64,000 nt of DNA from Luteimonas galliterrae (GCF_023374055.1 NZ_JAMBEP010000001.1:1488001-1552000); one strand, 5' to 3'; shown: positions 51,111 through 60,771, counted from the stretch's first letter. Notes: generated by a model not told the origin, from the sequence alone. Translations and numbers: made by a program.

Positions 51111-51614
51111 GTGAATACCGTCCGCGCATTGCACAGCACTTCCGTCCCACCCTGGGCCTGGATCGTACTCGGCGCAGTGACCGCGACCGCGCTGGACCTG
51201 GCATTCGCGGCGATCTATTGGGAGACGCTGCATCGCGTCTCGCCGGCGACGATCATGCAGGCGATCGCGGCGTACTGGGGTTGGGGCCGCGAAGCCTATG
51301 CCGGCGGCGCGACGACCGCTGCGCTGGGCGCGGGCCTATTTCTGGCCAGGATGCTGGTGCTGGCGGCGATCTACCATGCTGCGGCCCGCCGTTTCGCGGT
51401 GCTGATCGAACGTCCCTACACCTGCGGCGCTTTGTTCGGCTTGGCGATCTACCTGAGCAACAAATACATCGTCGTGCCGCTGATCGGTGCGATGCCGCAG
51501 ACGGCCACCGCCGACAAGGATCTGGCCTGGATGTTCAGTTGCATCCTGGCGCATATGCTGCTGGTCGGCATCCCACTTGCGCTGTTCTCGCGCATGGCAT
51601 CGCGCGACGAATGA
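51111..51614 (+). CDS. Membrane protein of unknown function, paralogue of 55876
   Basis: The 167-residue protein starts at GTG 51111 with GGAGAAAC upstream. It has four hydrophobic segments (about 14-36, 62-90, 105-125 and 140-160). The core GAVTATALDLAFAAIYW, the LGAGLFLARMLVLAAIYHAA helix and the LIERPYTCGALFGLAIYL segment match a second gene at 55876 helix for helix. It lies opposite the MocR regulator, which may control it. Function unknown. Confidence 0.75.
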   Translation: MNTVRALHSTSVPPWAWIVLGAVTATALDLAFAAIYWETLHRVSPATIMQAIAAYWGWGREAYAGGATTAALGAGLFLARMLVLAAIYHAAARRFAVLIERPYTCGALFGLAIYLSNKYIVVPLIGAMPQTATADKDLAWMFSCILAHMLLVGIPLALFSRMASRDE

Positions 51615-51645
51615 ATCGCGCGATGCGGGGGCGAACATTGTTCCC

Positions 51646-52279
51646 CCTTCTGTAGAACGGTAGAGCGGCTTGCTCGGCTGCTCTTGCCCTTAAATGCCGT
51701 CATCCCAGCAAACGCTGGGACCCATGTTGTCCTTGCTCTTAGCCGTCATCCCGGCGAAGGCCGGGATCCAGGCCCGCGTCCTGGCGGCTTGCGCTGCGAC
51801 TCGCGCCATGGACAAAGGCTTCCGGGCTGCGCCCGGGTCACTTTCTTTGCTGGCCCAAAGAAAGTAACCCAAGAAAGGGCCTGAACTGCGGTGCGATGCG
51901 TCGTACCTGAAGTCCGCCAGCGGCCCGGCTTTCGTCGCAGGTGACCTTCTTACGCAGGTACTAGATTTTGATTCGCAGCCTATGGGTGACGTGGCTTTTG
52001 CGGATAGGCGCTAGGAGTATTTCTGGTCGATCGCCCCGAATCAAAATGTCGAAGCGACGGAGGAATCACGAGAGCCGGTGAGAAGGGCCAAGAACACGGG
52101 GGAGCCCCATCGCCGGGATCCCTTCCAAAGGCCCTTTTTCTTTGGTTACTGTTCTTTTTGGGCCCCACAAAAAGAAAGTCACTCGGCCGCGGTTTGAGCG
52201 GACGAAACCTCGGCCTGAAAGGCCGGCAGGTCGCGACAACCCCAAGCAAAGGCAGCGGAGCAAGCTCCGCTCTACAGAG
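51646..52279 (+). repeat. Composite intergenic repeat module, copy C (core 51840-52179)
   Basis: This module lies in the 1.06-kb gap between the membrane protein and the Oar-like receptor. It has the same block order as copies A and B with a core of 340 bp, four shorter than theirs. Similarity to copy A continues to about 52330 (ACAGAGCCAAAGCAAATCTC and following). The rest of the gap, to 52673, includes the receptor's probable promoter region, in which nothing certain is seen. Confidence 0.85.
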
Positions 52280-52673
52280 CCAAAGCAAATCTCCCTCGGT
52301 CCCTCTTTTCAAAGAGGGGAGACAAGCCGAGGCGCTGGATCTCCGTCTTCGCGGAATGACGGCTATTCGCGTATCCGGCATGTGGCGTACGTGTGCCCGC
52401 GTCGCATTCGGCGACCTGCGCGTGTGAGCTATTCCACGCATTCGTGAATTGGTTCCTCTCCACGAAGCGCAAGTGGCTCTGGCTGCGCCGGTCGCGCGTC
52501 ACTAATTTTTAACGCGTCACGCGACCGGCAAGCGCATCGCGCCGCCCGCATTCGCAAACGCAACTCGCTTGCGGCACGCGGCCACCGAAGCGCCCGCTCG
52601 GCCGAATTCCTTCGTGCATGGGCCCGTGACGGCATTGCATACACATCCACCGATTCCGGGGAGAACTTGCGAC

Positions 52674-55600
52674 ATGTCACAACATCATCGACAAATATTC
52701 CGCCGCAGCGCGCTGGGTCTGGCGCTGGGCCTGTGCTTCACCGGCGGCGTGCAGGCGCAAACCAATACCGCGGGCGCGGTCACCGGCCGCGCCGTCGCCG
52801 GCGACACCATTACCATCGAGAACCCGGCCACCGGCTTTTCGCGCACCATCACCGTGGGCGGCGACGGCAGCTATCGCCTGTCGCAAGTTCCGATCGGCCA
52901 ATACACGGTAACGCGCAAAGGCACGGACGGCTCGACCAGCACCCGCAATGCCAGCGTCAGCGTCGGCACGTCCGCCAACGTGAGCTTCGTCAGCGCCAGC
53001 GGCGATGCGCAGACCCTGGACACGGTCACGGTGATCGGCACCGGCGCGATCAACCCGATCGACGTCTCCTCGGTCGAGTCGACCACCATCCTCACCGCCG
53101 AACAGATCGCCAAGATCCCGGTGCAACGCGACGCCACCAGCGTAGCGCTGCTGGCGCCGGGTACCGTGCGCGGCGACGCCGCATTCGGCAACCTGGCTTC
53201 GTTCGGCGGTTCGTCGGTCGCCGAGAACCAGTACTACGTCAACGGATTCAACATCACCAACACGTTCCAGAACCTCAATTTCGCCCAAATACCGTTCGAA
53301 GCTGTCGCCGAACAACAGGTCAAGACCGGCGGCTACGGCGCCGAGTTCGGCCGTTCGCTGGGCGGGGTGATCAACATGATCACCAAGCGCGGCACCAACG
53401 AATTCCACGCTGGCGGCAACATCTTTTGGGAACCCGAGGACCTGCGCGAGGACGGGAAATCCGTCTACATGACCGACGGCACCCTGTTCGAGGACAACAG
53501 CAAGGACAGCCAGTGGCAGGCGGTGGCTTCGGTGTGGGCCAGCGGCGCCCTGATCAAGGACAAGCTGTTCGCCTACGGCCTGGTGTCGTTCGGACGGCGC
53601 GAGAACGAAACGTTCAACAACAACCAGATCCTCACCAACAACAGCGCCAGGACGGAAACGCCGAACTGGTTGCTGAAGATGGACTGGAACGTCACCGACG
53701 ACCATTTGCTGGAACTGACCGCGTTCTCCGACAAACAGGAAACCGATAGCGACATCTTCCTCAACGACGAAGGCGTGCTCAACCGCAAGGATTTCCTCGG
53801 CACGGCCTTCACCGAGCAGGGCGGCGACAACTACGTGCTGAAATACACGGGCTACCTGACCGACAACTTCACCCTGTCGGCATTGGCCGGCCACAGCGTG
53901 TTCTCGCGCGCGCAGCGCCTGCGCACGGCGGGCGGGCTCGACGTTTCCTATGGGGGCGACATCAACGTGCCCGCCAGCGGCTGCCCGAACATCGTCGATC
54001 TGCGCCCCGGCTACCGCCAAGCCATCGACGGCACGCGCGCCAGCACCTGCAACCTGACCGGCGCCAACATCACCCGCCGCGACGCGGAGGACACCCGCGA
54101 CCAGTACCGGATCGATGCCGAGTGGCAGCTGGGCGATCACCTGCTGCGCTTCGGCGTGGACGTGGACGATTTCGAGTCGGTCGACGGCGGGTCTTTCGAA
54201 GGCGGCCGCATCTTCAGCTACCGGACCGACAACGGCCCCGACGATGAACCCAATACCGGCGACGAGGTCGACTTCGTCCGCGAACAGATCGTCAACCAAG
54301 GCGCGGTAGTCAAGGTCGAGCAGAAAGCCTATTACATCCAGGACAGCTGGAACGTCACCGACAACTTCATCGCCTATCTCGGCGCGCGCTGGGACAGCTT
54401 CGAGAACCTCAACGGGCAGGGACAGAGCTACGTCGAGATCAAGGACCAATTCGGTCCGCGCCTGGGCTTTTCGTGGGACGTGAACGGCGATTCCACTTTC
54501 AAGGTGTTCGGCAATGCCGGCCGCTACGCGCTGCCGCTGACGGCGACCGTGGCCGTGCGAGGCGCGAGCGCTTCGTTGTTCACGCGCCAGGAATTCTTCT
54601 ACACCGGGTTCGATCCTGTGACCGGCGCGCCGACCGGCATGACCGACATCTCCGACGGCTCGGCGCCCGGCGAGCGCGGGCCGACCAGTTCTTTCCGCTA
54701 CGTCAACGGCGAATTCGGCACCGCCAAGAATCCGCAGACGATCGCGGCGAAGAACCTGGATCCGATGTACCAGGACGAGTACATCCTGGGCTTCCAGAAA
54801 GCGTTGAACGACAATTTCGCGATCGGCATCCGCGCCATCTTCCGCGACCTGAAGGCCGCGATCGACGACAACTGCGACTACACCGCCATCCTGACCACCG
54901 AAGGCTTCGAACAGCAGGACGACGGCCGCTGGCTGGGCCCGGACGGACGATTCGCCGCGCTTCCGAATTCCGGCTTCCCCTATTGCCGCATCTTCAATCC
55001 CGGCGCGGACGCGGTGTTCCTGACCGATCTGTACGGCGACGGCAACCTGAAGGAAACCACGGTGCCCGGCGCGTTGCTCAGCCCGAAGGCCAAGCGCACG
55101 TACTCCGCCTTGGAGATCTTCTTCGACGGCAAGTGGGACAAGCTGTTCTTGCAAGGCTCGTACACCTACGCCAAGAGCAAAGGCAACACCGAAGGCGGCG
55201 TCAAATCGGATATCGGCCAGGCCGACACCAATGTCACGCAGGACTTCGACTACAAGGAGCTTGCGGTCGACAGCTACGGTTACCTGCCCAACGACCGGCG
55301 CCACAGCCTGAAGCTGTTCGGCAACTACGAGATCACCGACGAATGGTCGGTGGGCGCGAACCTGATCGTGCAGTCCGGCCGCCCGAAGAACTGCCTGGGC
55401 GTGCTGTCGCCTTGGCCCAGCCCGACCGGCACGCACCCATACGGTTCGTCGTTCTTCCGTTGCAACGGCGTCCCGACGCCGCGCGGCACGGAAGGCCGCC
55501 TGCCGTGGACGCGCACGTTCGACTTGAATGTGGCCTATCGTCCGAACTTCGCCGAAGGGCTGCAGTTCAAGGTAGACATTTTCAATGTCTTCAACTCGCG

Positions 55601-55727
55601 CGAGGTGACCTCGGTGAACGAGCAGGTCGAGGACGCTTCTTCCGGCGCGCGCCTGGATCTGGCTTTCCTGCCGCTGTCGTTCCAAGCGCCGCGGACGGTC
55701 CGCTTCATGGTGCAGTACGACTTCTGA
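52674..55727 (+). CDS. Oar-like TonB-dependent receptor with CarboxypepD_reg-type N-terminus
   Basis: The 1017-residue outer-membrane protein has a signal peptide (1-29), an N-terminal carboxypeptidase-regulatory-like beta-sandwich (about 30-110: TNTAGAVTGRAVAGDTITIE) and a plug starting near QTLDTVTVIG and IAKIPVQRDATSV. The barrel is long and ends RTVRFMVQYDF. This arrangement is typical of Oar-like receptors, which are very numerous in Xanthomonadaceae and may handle peptides or large substrates. It has no STN domain and so probably no sigma partner. ATG 52674 has GGGGAG about ten bases upstream. A strong terminator follows. Confidence 0.9.
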   Translation: MSQHHRQIFRRSALGLALGLCFTGGVQAQTNTAGAVTGRAVAGDTITIENPATGFSRTITVGGDGSYRLSQVPIGQYTVTRKGTDGSTSTRNASVSVGTSANVSFVSASGDAQTLDTVTVIGTGAINPIDVSSVESTTILTAEQIAKIPVQRDATSVALLAPGTVRGDAAFGNLASFGGSSVAENQYYVNGFNITNTFQNLNFAQIPFEAVAEQQVKTGGYGAEFGRSLGGVINMITKRGTNEFHAGGNIFWEPEDLREDGKSVYMTDGTLFEDNSKDSQWQAVASVWASGALIKDKLFAYGLVSFGRRENETFNNNQILTNNSARTETPNWLLKMDWNVTDDHLLELTAFSDKQETDSDIFLNDEGVLNRKDFLGTAFTEQGGDNYVLKYTGYLTDNFTLSALAGHSVFSRAQRLRTAGGLDVSYGGDINVPASGCPNIVDLRPGYRQAIDGTRASTCNLTGANITRRDAEDTRDQYRIDAEWQLGDHLLRFGVDVDDFESVDGGSFEGGRIFSYRTDNGPDDEPNTGDEVDFVREQIVNQGAVVKVEQKAYYIQDSWNVTDNFIAYLGARWDSFENLNGQGQSYVEIKDQFGPRLGFSWDVNGDSTFKVFGNAGRYALPLTATVAVRGASASLFTRQEFFYTGFDPVTGAPTGMTDISDGSAPGERGPTSSFRYVNGEFGTAKNPQTIAAKNLDPMYQDEYILGFQKALNDNFAIGIRAIFRDLKAAIDDNCDYTAILTTEGFEQQDDGRWLGPDGRFAALPNSGFPYCRIFNPGADAVFLTDLYGDGNLKETTVPGALLSPKAKRTYSALEIFFDGKWDKLFLQGSYTYAKSKGNTEGGVKSDIGQADTNVTQDFDYKELAVDSYGYLPNDRRHSLKLFGNYEITDEWSVGANLIVQSGRPKNCLGVLSPWPSPTGTHPYGSSFFRCNGVPTPRGTEGRLPWTRTFDLNVAYRPNFAEGLQFKVDIFNVFNSREVTSVNEQVEDASSGARLDLAFLPLSFQAPRTVRFMVQYDF

Positions 55728-55781
55728 TCGAGGAAAGAGAAGAGCATCATTCATGATGCCATTGTGGTAACCCCCGGACCT

Positions 55782-55819
55782 CCCGCAGCCGACCGACCTG
55801 TCGGCTGCGGGGCTTTTTT
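55782..55819 (+). terminator. Rho-independent terminator after the Oar-like receptor
   Basis: An 11-bp stem (CCCGCAGCCGA with TCGGCTGCGGG) around an eight-base loop is followed by GCTTTTTTG. It starts 55 bp after the receptor stop. Confidence 0.9.
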
Positions 55820-55875
55820 GCCGCGGCGGGGTTGGTATCCTCGCCACCGGCCGCAACCCCGCCTGGAGAATTGCG

Positions 55876-56361
55876 ATGAACGCCGACGTACTGCCCCGCG
55901 CCGGATCGCGAGGCCCGCTGTCCGCATTGCTGATGGGCGGAATCGTCCTGGGCACGCTCGATATCGCCTTCGCATACGCCTTCTGGATTTCCAAGGGCGC
56001 GACCGTCGCGGGAATCTTCCGCTCCATCGCTGCCGGCGTGCTCGGCGACGCGAGCCGGCAGGGCGGCGCCGCCGCGGCGTGGCTCGGCGCCGGGCTGCAT
56101 TACTTCATCGCCACGATGATGGTGGCCGCGTATTACCTGGCTGCGCGCACGTATCCCGCCTTGGTCCAGCGGCCGGTCGCGTTCGGCTTGCCCTATGGCC
56201 TGGTGCTGTACGCGGCGATGAATTTCGTGGTGTTGCCGCTGTCCGCCGCGGGCATGGCCAAGTTCGACAACGCGGCGTGGATCGCCAGCAGCATCTTCAT
56301 GCATGCGGTGTTCGGCGTCATCTGCGCCGTATTCGCGCGCAAGGCGCTGGCCGCGAGGTGA
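55876..56361 (+). CDS. Membrane protein of unknown function, paralogue of 51111
   Basis: The 161-residue protein has four hydrophobic segments and GGAG six to nine bases before its ATG. MGGIVLGTLDIAFAYAFW, AAWLGAGLHYFIATMMVAAY and LVQRPVAFGLPYGLVLYAAM align with the same parts of the 51111 protein. The two are separated by copy C of the repeat module and the Oar-like receptor. No domain of known function is recognised. Confidence 0.75.
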   Translation: MNADVLPRAGSRGPLSALLMGGIVLGTLDIAFAYAFWISKGATVAGIFRSIAAGVLGDASRQGGAAAAWLGAGLHYFIATMMVAAYYLAARTYPALVQRPVAFGLPYGLVLYAAMNFVVLPLSAAGMAKFDNAAWIASSIFMHAVFGVICAVFARKALAAR

Positions 56362-56422
56362 TGCGCCCGGACGCGATGCGCCTGCCTTCGCGCTCCCACC
56401 ACTTTAGATAGCGGACGCCGCC

Positions 56423-57193
56423 ATGAACCGACTGGGCACTACCGGACGATGGGTTTTCGCGTTGGGCATCGCCGCCATCGGCGCGGTGAGCCTGCTGTTC
56501 GGCCAATACGTATCCGCGCTGCAACCGTTGCCCGAGGATCTGCCTGGCCGTGCGGCGATCGCCTTCGCCGGCGGCGCGTCGCTGTTGCTGTGCGGAGCGG
56601 GCCTGGCATTCGCCAAAACAGCGCGCGCGGCGGCTCTCGCGCTCGCCTTCCTGCTGCTGGGCGCCTGCCTGGCGATCCATCTGCCGATATTGCTTGCCGG
56701 CGTGCGCAACGGCACTTCCTGGGTTCGCCTGTTCGAACCGCTGGCTCTCGCCGGAGCGGCATTGATCGTCGCCGCAAGCCTGCGCGCGACCGCCGTTTCT
56801 GCGCGGACGATCGCGATCGGGCGTTGGCTGTTCGCCGTCTCGTTGCCGGTGTTCGCGGCCACCCACTTCATCTATGCCGAATTCGTCGCATCGCTGATAC
56901 CGGCCTGGATTCCGGCGCGATTGTTCTGGGCCTATTTCACCGGCGCTGCGCACCTCTTCGCCGGATTGGCGATCATGAGCAACGTGCTGGCGCGGCTGGC
57001 GGCGACGCTGGCCGGCGCCATGTACGGCTCGTGGGCCGTGATCCTGCACCTGCCGCGGGTCATGGCCGACACCGGCAACCAGGGCGAAATCACCAGCCTG
57101 TTCATGGCGGTGGCGTTATGCGGAGCCGCCTGGGTGATCGCCGGCAGCGCCGGCGAGCGCGAAGCGGCATGGCCGGCGCGCTCGAACGCCTGA
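56423..57193 (+). CDS. DoxX-like multipass membrane protein
   Basis: The 256-residue protein has about seven hydrophobic helices and few charged residues. The segments FAATHFIYAEFVASLIPAWI and PARLFWAYFTGAAHLFAGLA resemble the conserved helices of DoxX/DUF417-type proteins, so a member of that loose superfamily is likely. It stands 61 bp after the 55876 gene on the same strand and may be cotranscribed. Function unknown. Confidence 0.7.
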   Translation: MNRLGTTGRWVFALGIAAIGAVSLLFGQYVSALQPLPEDLPGRAAIAFAGGASLLLCGAGLAFAKTARAAALALAFLLLGACLAIHLPILLAGVRNGTSWVRLFEPLALAGAALIVAASLRATAVSARTIAIGRWLFAVSLPVFAATHFIYAEFVASLIPAWIPARLFWAYFTGAAHLFAGLAIMSNVLARLAATLAGAMYGSWAVILHLPRVMADTGNQGEITSLFMAVALCGAAWVIAGSAGEREAAWPARSNA

Positions 57194-57409
57194 GCTTTTT
57201 CCGAAACGCCTTCGGCTGCGCGCGAATGGCTCCCGCGCGATCCGGGAAAGTGGCGCTGGAGACATTCGCCGCACTGGCTTAGCTTCGGCGCATCGCGCCG
57301 TGCGCTTCGGCAACCCTTGCGCCGATCCGCCGGCGAGAACGTTTTCCGCCAAAAGCCACGCACGGCCGGCGTCCGGCTCGCGCGCTTCCCACCCGCGCAG
57401 GAGAGCACC

Positions 57410-57880
57410 ATGAGAAACGCCAGCCTCAGCTTGATCGCACTATCCGCCCTAGCCGCGCCGCTGTCGGCGAGCGCCGACGGCGCGCACTGCAAACGCGTCC
57501 GCGCCGATCTGGTGGAAGTGTCCGCGACCGCCGGCTGCAAGCCCGGGCACGCGTCGTGCTTCCTGGGCGAAGTGGACGGCAACAACGGCCTCAACGGCAC
57601 CACGTACTTCAAAAGCGACAGCGGCGGCACGCCGCCGTCGGGGTCGCCCAATTCGTTTCCCTACAGCGGGCCGTTCGAATACCACACCGGCAAGGGCAGC
57701 CTGTTCATGCGCGAAACCGGCATCACCGTGCCCGGCGCGGTGACCGCGCACCAGGCGATCGTGGAAGGCACCGGCGATTACGCCGGCGCGACCGGCTATT
57801 TCTTCGTCAGCGGCTTGCGTGCCAGCGGCGTCATCACCACCGAGGTCACAGGCGAAATCTGCTATCCGCGCGGACACTGA
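57410..57880 (+). CDS. Secreted protein of unknown function
   Basis: The 156-residue protein has a signal peptide (1-22, ...APLSASADG) and a mature part of about 134 residues with four cysteines. The pattern GEVDGNNGLNGTTYF followed by the glycine-rich AIVEGTGDYAGATGYF recalls the small beta-barrel proteins of the allene-oxide-cyclase/dirigent type, but this is a weak resemblance. CAGGAGAG lies just before the start. It is convergent with pntB, whose stop codon is 23 bp away. Confidence 0.65.
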   Translation: MRNASLSLIALSALAAPLSASADGAHCKRVRADLVEVSATAGCKPGHASCFLGEVDGNNGLNGTTYFKSDSGGTPPSGSPNSFPYSGPFEYHTGKGSLFMRETGITVPGAVTAHQAIVEGTGDYAGATGYFFVSGLRASGVITTEVTGEICYPRGH

Positions 57881-57903
57881 GCCGCGCAAACGGACGGCGG
57901 GGC

Positions 57904-59310
57904 TTAGTGCCCGCCGTCCAACGCCTTGAGCTCGCTCACCAGCGCCGCGGCCATCTCGGCGCCGTCGCCGTACAGCATGCGCGTGTTGTCGGCGTAGAAC
58001 AGCGCATTTTCGATGCCGGCGAAACCGGTGCCCTTGCCGCGCTTGATGACGATGGTGTTCTTGGAATCGACCACGTCCAGGATCGGCATGCCGTAGATCG
58101 GGCTGGCCGGATCGGTCTTGGCGACGGGATTGACCACGTCGTTGGCGCCGATCACCAGGCTGACGTCGGTGGCGGCGAATTCCGGATTGATGTCGTCCAT
58201 GTCGGCGATCAGGTCGTAAGGCACGCCCGCCTCGGCCAGCAGCACGTTCATGTGCCCGGGCATGCGGCCGGCGACCGGATGGATCGCGAATTTCACTTTC
58301 ACGCCGCGCTCGATCAGTTTCTGCGTCAGTTCCCAGATCTTGTGCTGCGCCTGCGCCACCGCCATGCCGTAACCGGGCACGATCACCACGCGCTCGGCGT
58401 AGGCCATCATCGCGGCCACGTCGCCGGCCTCGATCGGCTTCTGCGCGCCGGTGATCTCCTGCATTTCGCCGCCGCCGCCGAAATTCGAGAACAGCACGCT
58501 CTTGATCGAGCGGTTCATGGCCTTGGCCATCAGCTGGGTCAGCAGCGTACCGGCCGCGCCGACCATCATGCCGGCGATGATCAGCGCCTCGTTCTGCAGC
58601 ACATAACCTTCGAAAGCCACCGCCAGGCCGGTCAGCGCGTTGTACAGCGAGATCACCACGGGCATGTCGGCGCCGCCGATCGGCAGCGTCATCAGCACGC
58701 CGAGCGCGAGCGCGCAGATGAAGAACGCGATGATCGTCGGCACGCCCAGCGAATGGATCACCAGGCCGCCGAGCGCGACCGCGGCCATCGCCACCGCCGC
58801 GTTGAAGTATTGCTGGCCCGGAAAGGTGTAGCGCTTGTCCATGCGGCCGTCGAGCTTGGCCCAGGCGATGATCGAACCGGATAGCGACACGGCGCCGATC
58901 AGAGCGCCGACGACCGCGAGCACCAAGACCATGGTCGACGGGCCCTGCGACGGCAAAGACGCCTGCGACTCGCCGCTCATGCGCAACAATTCGACGGCAC
59001 CGATCGCCGCCGCCGACCCGCCGCCCATGCCGTTGTACAGCGCCACCATCTGCGGCATGTCGGTGATGGCGACCTTCTTGCCCGAGATCCACGCCGCGGC
59101 GGTGCCGATGACCAATGCGGTGGCGATCAGCGGCAGGTTGTGCAACCCCGGCAGCAGGAAGGTCGCGAAAGTGGCGATCAGCATGCCCGCGCCGGCCCAC
59201 TGGATGCCGCTGCGTGCGGTCTTGGGCGAGGCCATGCGCTGCAGGCCCAGCAGGAACAGCGTAGCGGCGACCAGATAGCTCGTTTTCACCAGCAGCGGCA
59301 GCCAATCCAT
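57904..59310 (-). CDS. pntB: NAD(P) transhydrogenase subunit beta
   Basis: PntB carries membrane helices and the NADP(H)-binding domain III of the proton-translocating transhydrogenase. The 468-residue protein has about nine hydrophobic segments in the first 270 residues and the C-terminal NADP site VVIVPGYGMAVAQAQHK, VKFAIHPVAGRMPGHMNVLL and FAGIENALFYADNTRMLYGD (each a known domain III landmark). ATG 59310 has GGAGG seven bases upstream and overlaps the pntA2 stop as TGATG. Confidence 0.95.
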   Translation of the reverse strand: MDWLPLLVKTSYLVAATLFLLGLQRMASPKTARSGIQWAGAGMLIATFATFLLPGLHNLPLIATALVIGTAAAWISGKKVAITDMPQMVALYNGMGGGSAAAIGAVELLRMSGESQASLPSQGPSTMVLVLAVVGALIGAVSLSGSIIAWAKLDGRMDKRYTFPGQQYFNAAVAMAAVALGGLVIHSLGVPTIIAFFICALALGVLMTLPIGGADMPVVISLYNALTGLAVAFEGYVLQNEALIIAGMMVGAAGTLLTQLMAKAMNRSIKSVLFSNFGGGGEMQEITGAQKPIEAGDVAAMMAYAERVVIVPGYGMAVAQAQHKIWELTQKLIERGVKVKFAIHPVAGRMPGHMNVLLAEAGVPYDLIADMDDINPEFAATDVSLVIGANDVVNPVAKTDPASPIYGMPILDVVDSKNTIVIKRGKGTGFAGIENALFYADNTRMLYGDGAEMAAALVSELKALDGGH

Positions 59311-59606
59311 CACTTGGCCTCCGGCTTCTTGGAGGACTTGAACATCTCCAGCATCCGCTCGGTGACGACATAACCGCCAGCCGCGTTGCCCGCGCCCAGC
59401 AGCACCGCGACGAAGCCGATCGCCTTCTCCAACGTGGTGTCCGCGTGTCCCAGCACCACCATCGCACCGATCAGCACGATGCCGTGGATGAAGTTGCTGC
59501 CCGACATCAGCGGCGTGTGCAGGATCACCGGCACCCGCGAAATGATCACGTGGCCGGCGATCGCCGCCAGCATGAAGATGTACAGCGCCACAAAGCCGTC
59601 GCTCAT
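59310..59606 (-). CDS. pntAB: NAD(P) transhydrogenase subunit alpha part 2
   Basis: The 98-residue protein supplies the alpha-subunit membrane helices (three hydrophobic segments, about 8-25, 38-55 and 60-80) in three-gene transhydrogenases. LYIFMLAAIAGHVIISRVP and the GHADTTLEKAIGFVAVLLGA region are typical. AGGGAG precedes ATG 59606. It is coupled to pntB, but the other half of the alpha subunit (pntA1, 62474-63571) lies 2.9 kb upstream beyond three plus-strand genes and a repeat module. Confidence 0.93.
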   Translation of the reverse strand: MSDGFVALYIFMLAAIAGHVIISRVPVILHTPLMSGSNFIHGIVLIGAMVVLGHADTTLEKAIGFVAVLLGAGNAAGGYVVTERMLEMFKSSKKPEAK

Positions 59607-59741
59607 CGTCGTCTCCCTACCCCGGTCCTCGGCATCATAACCGGGCCGTGAATCCGCCGGTCGCCCTGTCAACCGCAGCCTTGGCCCGGCGTTTCCATCC
59701 TCGCAGGCCTGCCCCACCCTGACCGAGAGCAAGGAGAGACC

Positions 59742-60083
59742 ATGAAGACCCTGTTGCTGACCGTCCCGCTGCTGTTGCTTGCGGGCGCCGCGAGCGCCGG
59801 CGCCGCCGTGGCAGGCGACTTCGGCGACCGCGTGCAGAACCGCATGGACAACCGCGGCGACCGCATCGACAACCGCCTGGACCACCGTGGCAGCCGCATC
59901 GACAATCGGCTGGATCGCCGTTCCGAGCACCAGGAAAACCTGGGCCACGAGCGCCGCGCGATCCACCTGGACAACCGCGGCGACCGCATCGGCAACCGCC
60001 TGGATCGCCGTGGCGACATGGCCGACAACCGGCTGGACCGCCGCGGCGAGCGCTACGACCGGCGCTGGGACAGGCGGCATTGA
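59742..60083 (+). CDS. Secreted Asn/Arg/Asp-rich repeat protein
   Basis: The 113-residue protein has a signal peptide (1-25, MKTLLLTVPLLLLAGAASAG...) and a mature part made of repeats of the form DNRxDRIDNRLDRRG, about seven units of seven to fourteen residues. It is highly charged and would not fold as a normal globular domain. AAGGAGAG stands before the ATG. It lies 26 bp before the sigma-factor gene at 60109 and on the same strand, so it may be the first gene of that group. Similar small repeat proteins occur in Xanthomonadaceae; function unknown. Confidence 0.7.
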   Translation: MKTLLLTVPLLLLAGAASAGAAVAGDFGDRVQNRMDNRGDRIDNRLDHRGSRIDNRLDRRSEHQENLGHERRAIHLDNRGDRIGNRLDRRGDMADNRLDRRGERYDRRWDRRH

Positions 60084-60108
60084 GGCCGGCGGACGTAAGC
60101 TTGCCTAG

Positions 60109-60771
60109 GTGAATGCCGATGTCGGCCAAGTGTCCCTCGCTACGACCGCGTCCATCGCGGCGACGCCTTCCGCTGCGCCGATCGAACGCGTTTCGGGCGA
60201 ATCGGCTTCGATCGAGCCGGCTTCGATCGAGCCGGCTTCGATCGAGCCGGCTTCGATCGAGCCGGCTTCGATCGAGCAATTCCTGGCCGGCATCGGCAAC
60301 CGCGCCTTCCGTTTCGCCGAACTCGGGCTGCGCCACCGCGACGACGCGCTGGACGCGGTGCAGGACGCGATGATGAAGATGCTGGCCTATCGCGAGCGCC
60401 CGGCGGCGGAATGGACGCCGTTGTTCTGGAGCATCCTGCGCAGCCGCATCGTCGACGCGCAGCGGCGGCGCACGTTCCGGCTGCGCTGGCTGTCGCCGCA
60501 AGAGCCGCGCGACGACGACGGCGCGATCGATTGGGCCGACGAAGGGCCGGATCCGCAACGCGCCCACGACGGGCGCGAGGCCTACGGCAAACTCGCGCAA
60601 GCTTTGCGGGAGCTGCCGCGCCGGCAGCGCGAGGCGTTCAGCTTGCGCGTGCTGGAGGAATTGAACGTGGCCGACACGGCCAAAGCGATGGGCTGCACCG
60701 AGGGCTCGGTGAAAACCCACCTGTCGCGGGCCCGCGAGGCGTTGCAGAAACAACTGGAAGACTGGCGATGA
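60109..60771 (+). CDS. ECF-type sigma factor with ASIEP tandem repeat
   Basis: The 220-residue protein has sigma region 2 at about residues 65-120 (FRFAELGLRHRDDALDAVQD) and region 4 at about 165-218 (LPRRQREAFSLRVLEELNVAD followed by GCTEGSVKTHLSRAREAL). Before region 2 is an unusual low-complexity stretch of five ASIEP units (residues about 33-56) encoded by five 15-bp direct repeats. The start is GTG 60109; no ATG precedes region 2. The next gene, a likely anti-sigma factor, overlaps the stop codon in the ATGA pattern. Confidence 0.85.
   Translation: MNADVGQVSLATTASIAATPSAAPIERVSGESASIEPASIEPASIEPASIEPASIEQFLAGIGNRAFRFAELGLRHRDDALDAVQDAMMKMLAYRERPAAEWTPLFWSILRSRIVDAQRRRTFRLRWLSPQEPRDDDGAIDWADEGPDPQRAHDGREAYGKLAQALRELPRRQREAFSLRVLEELNVADTAKAMGCTEGSVKTHLSRAREALQKQLEDWR
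60204..60278 (+). repeat. Five tandem 15-bp repeats inside the sigma-factor gene
   Basis: Units of GGCTTCGATCGAGCC start at 60204, 60219, 60234, 60249 and 60264; all are identical except the last base of the last. Each unit contains the palindrome TCGATCGA. The period of 15 keeps the reading frame, so copy-number change would add or remove five residues without breaking the gene. Confidence 0.95.
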
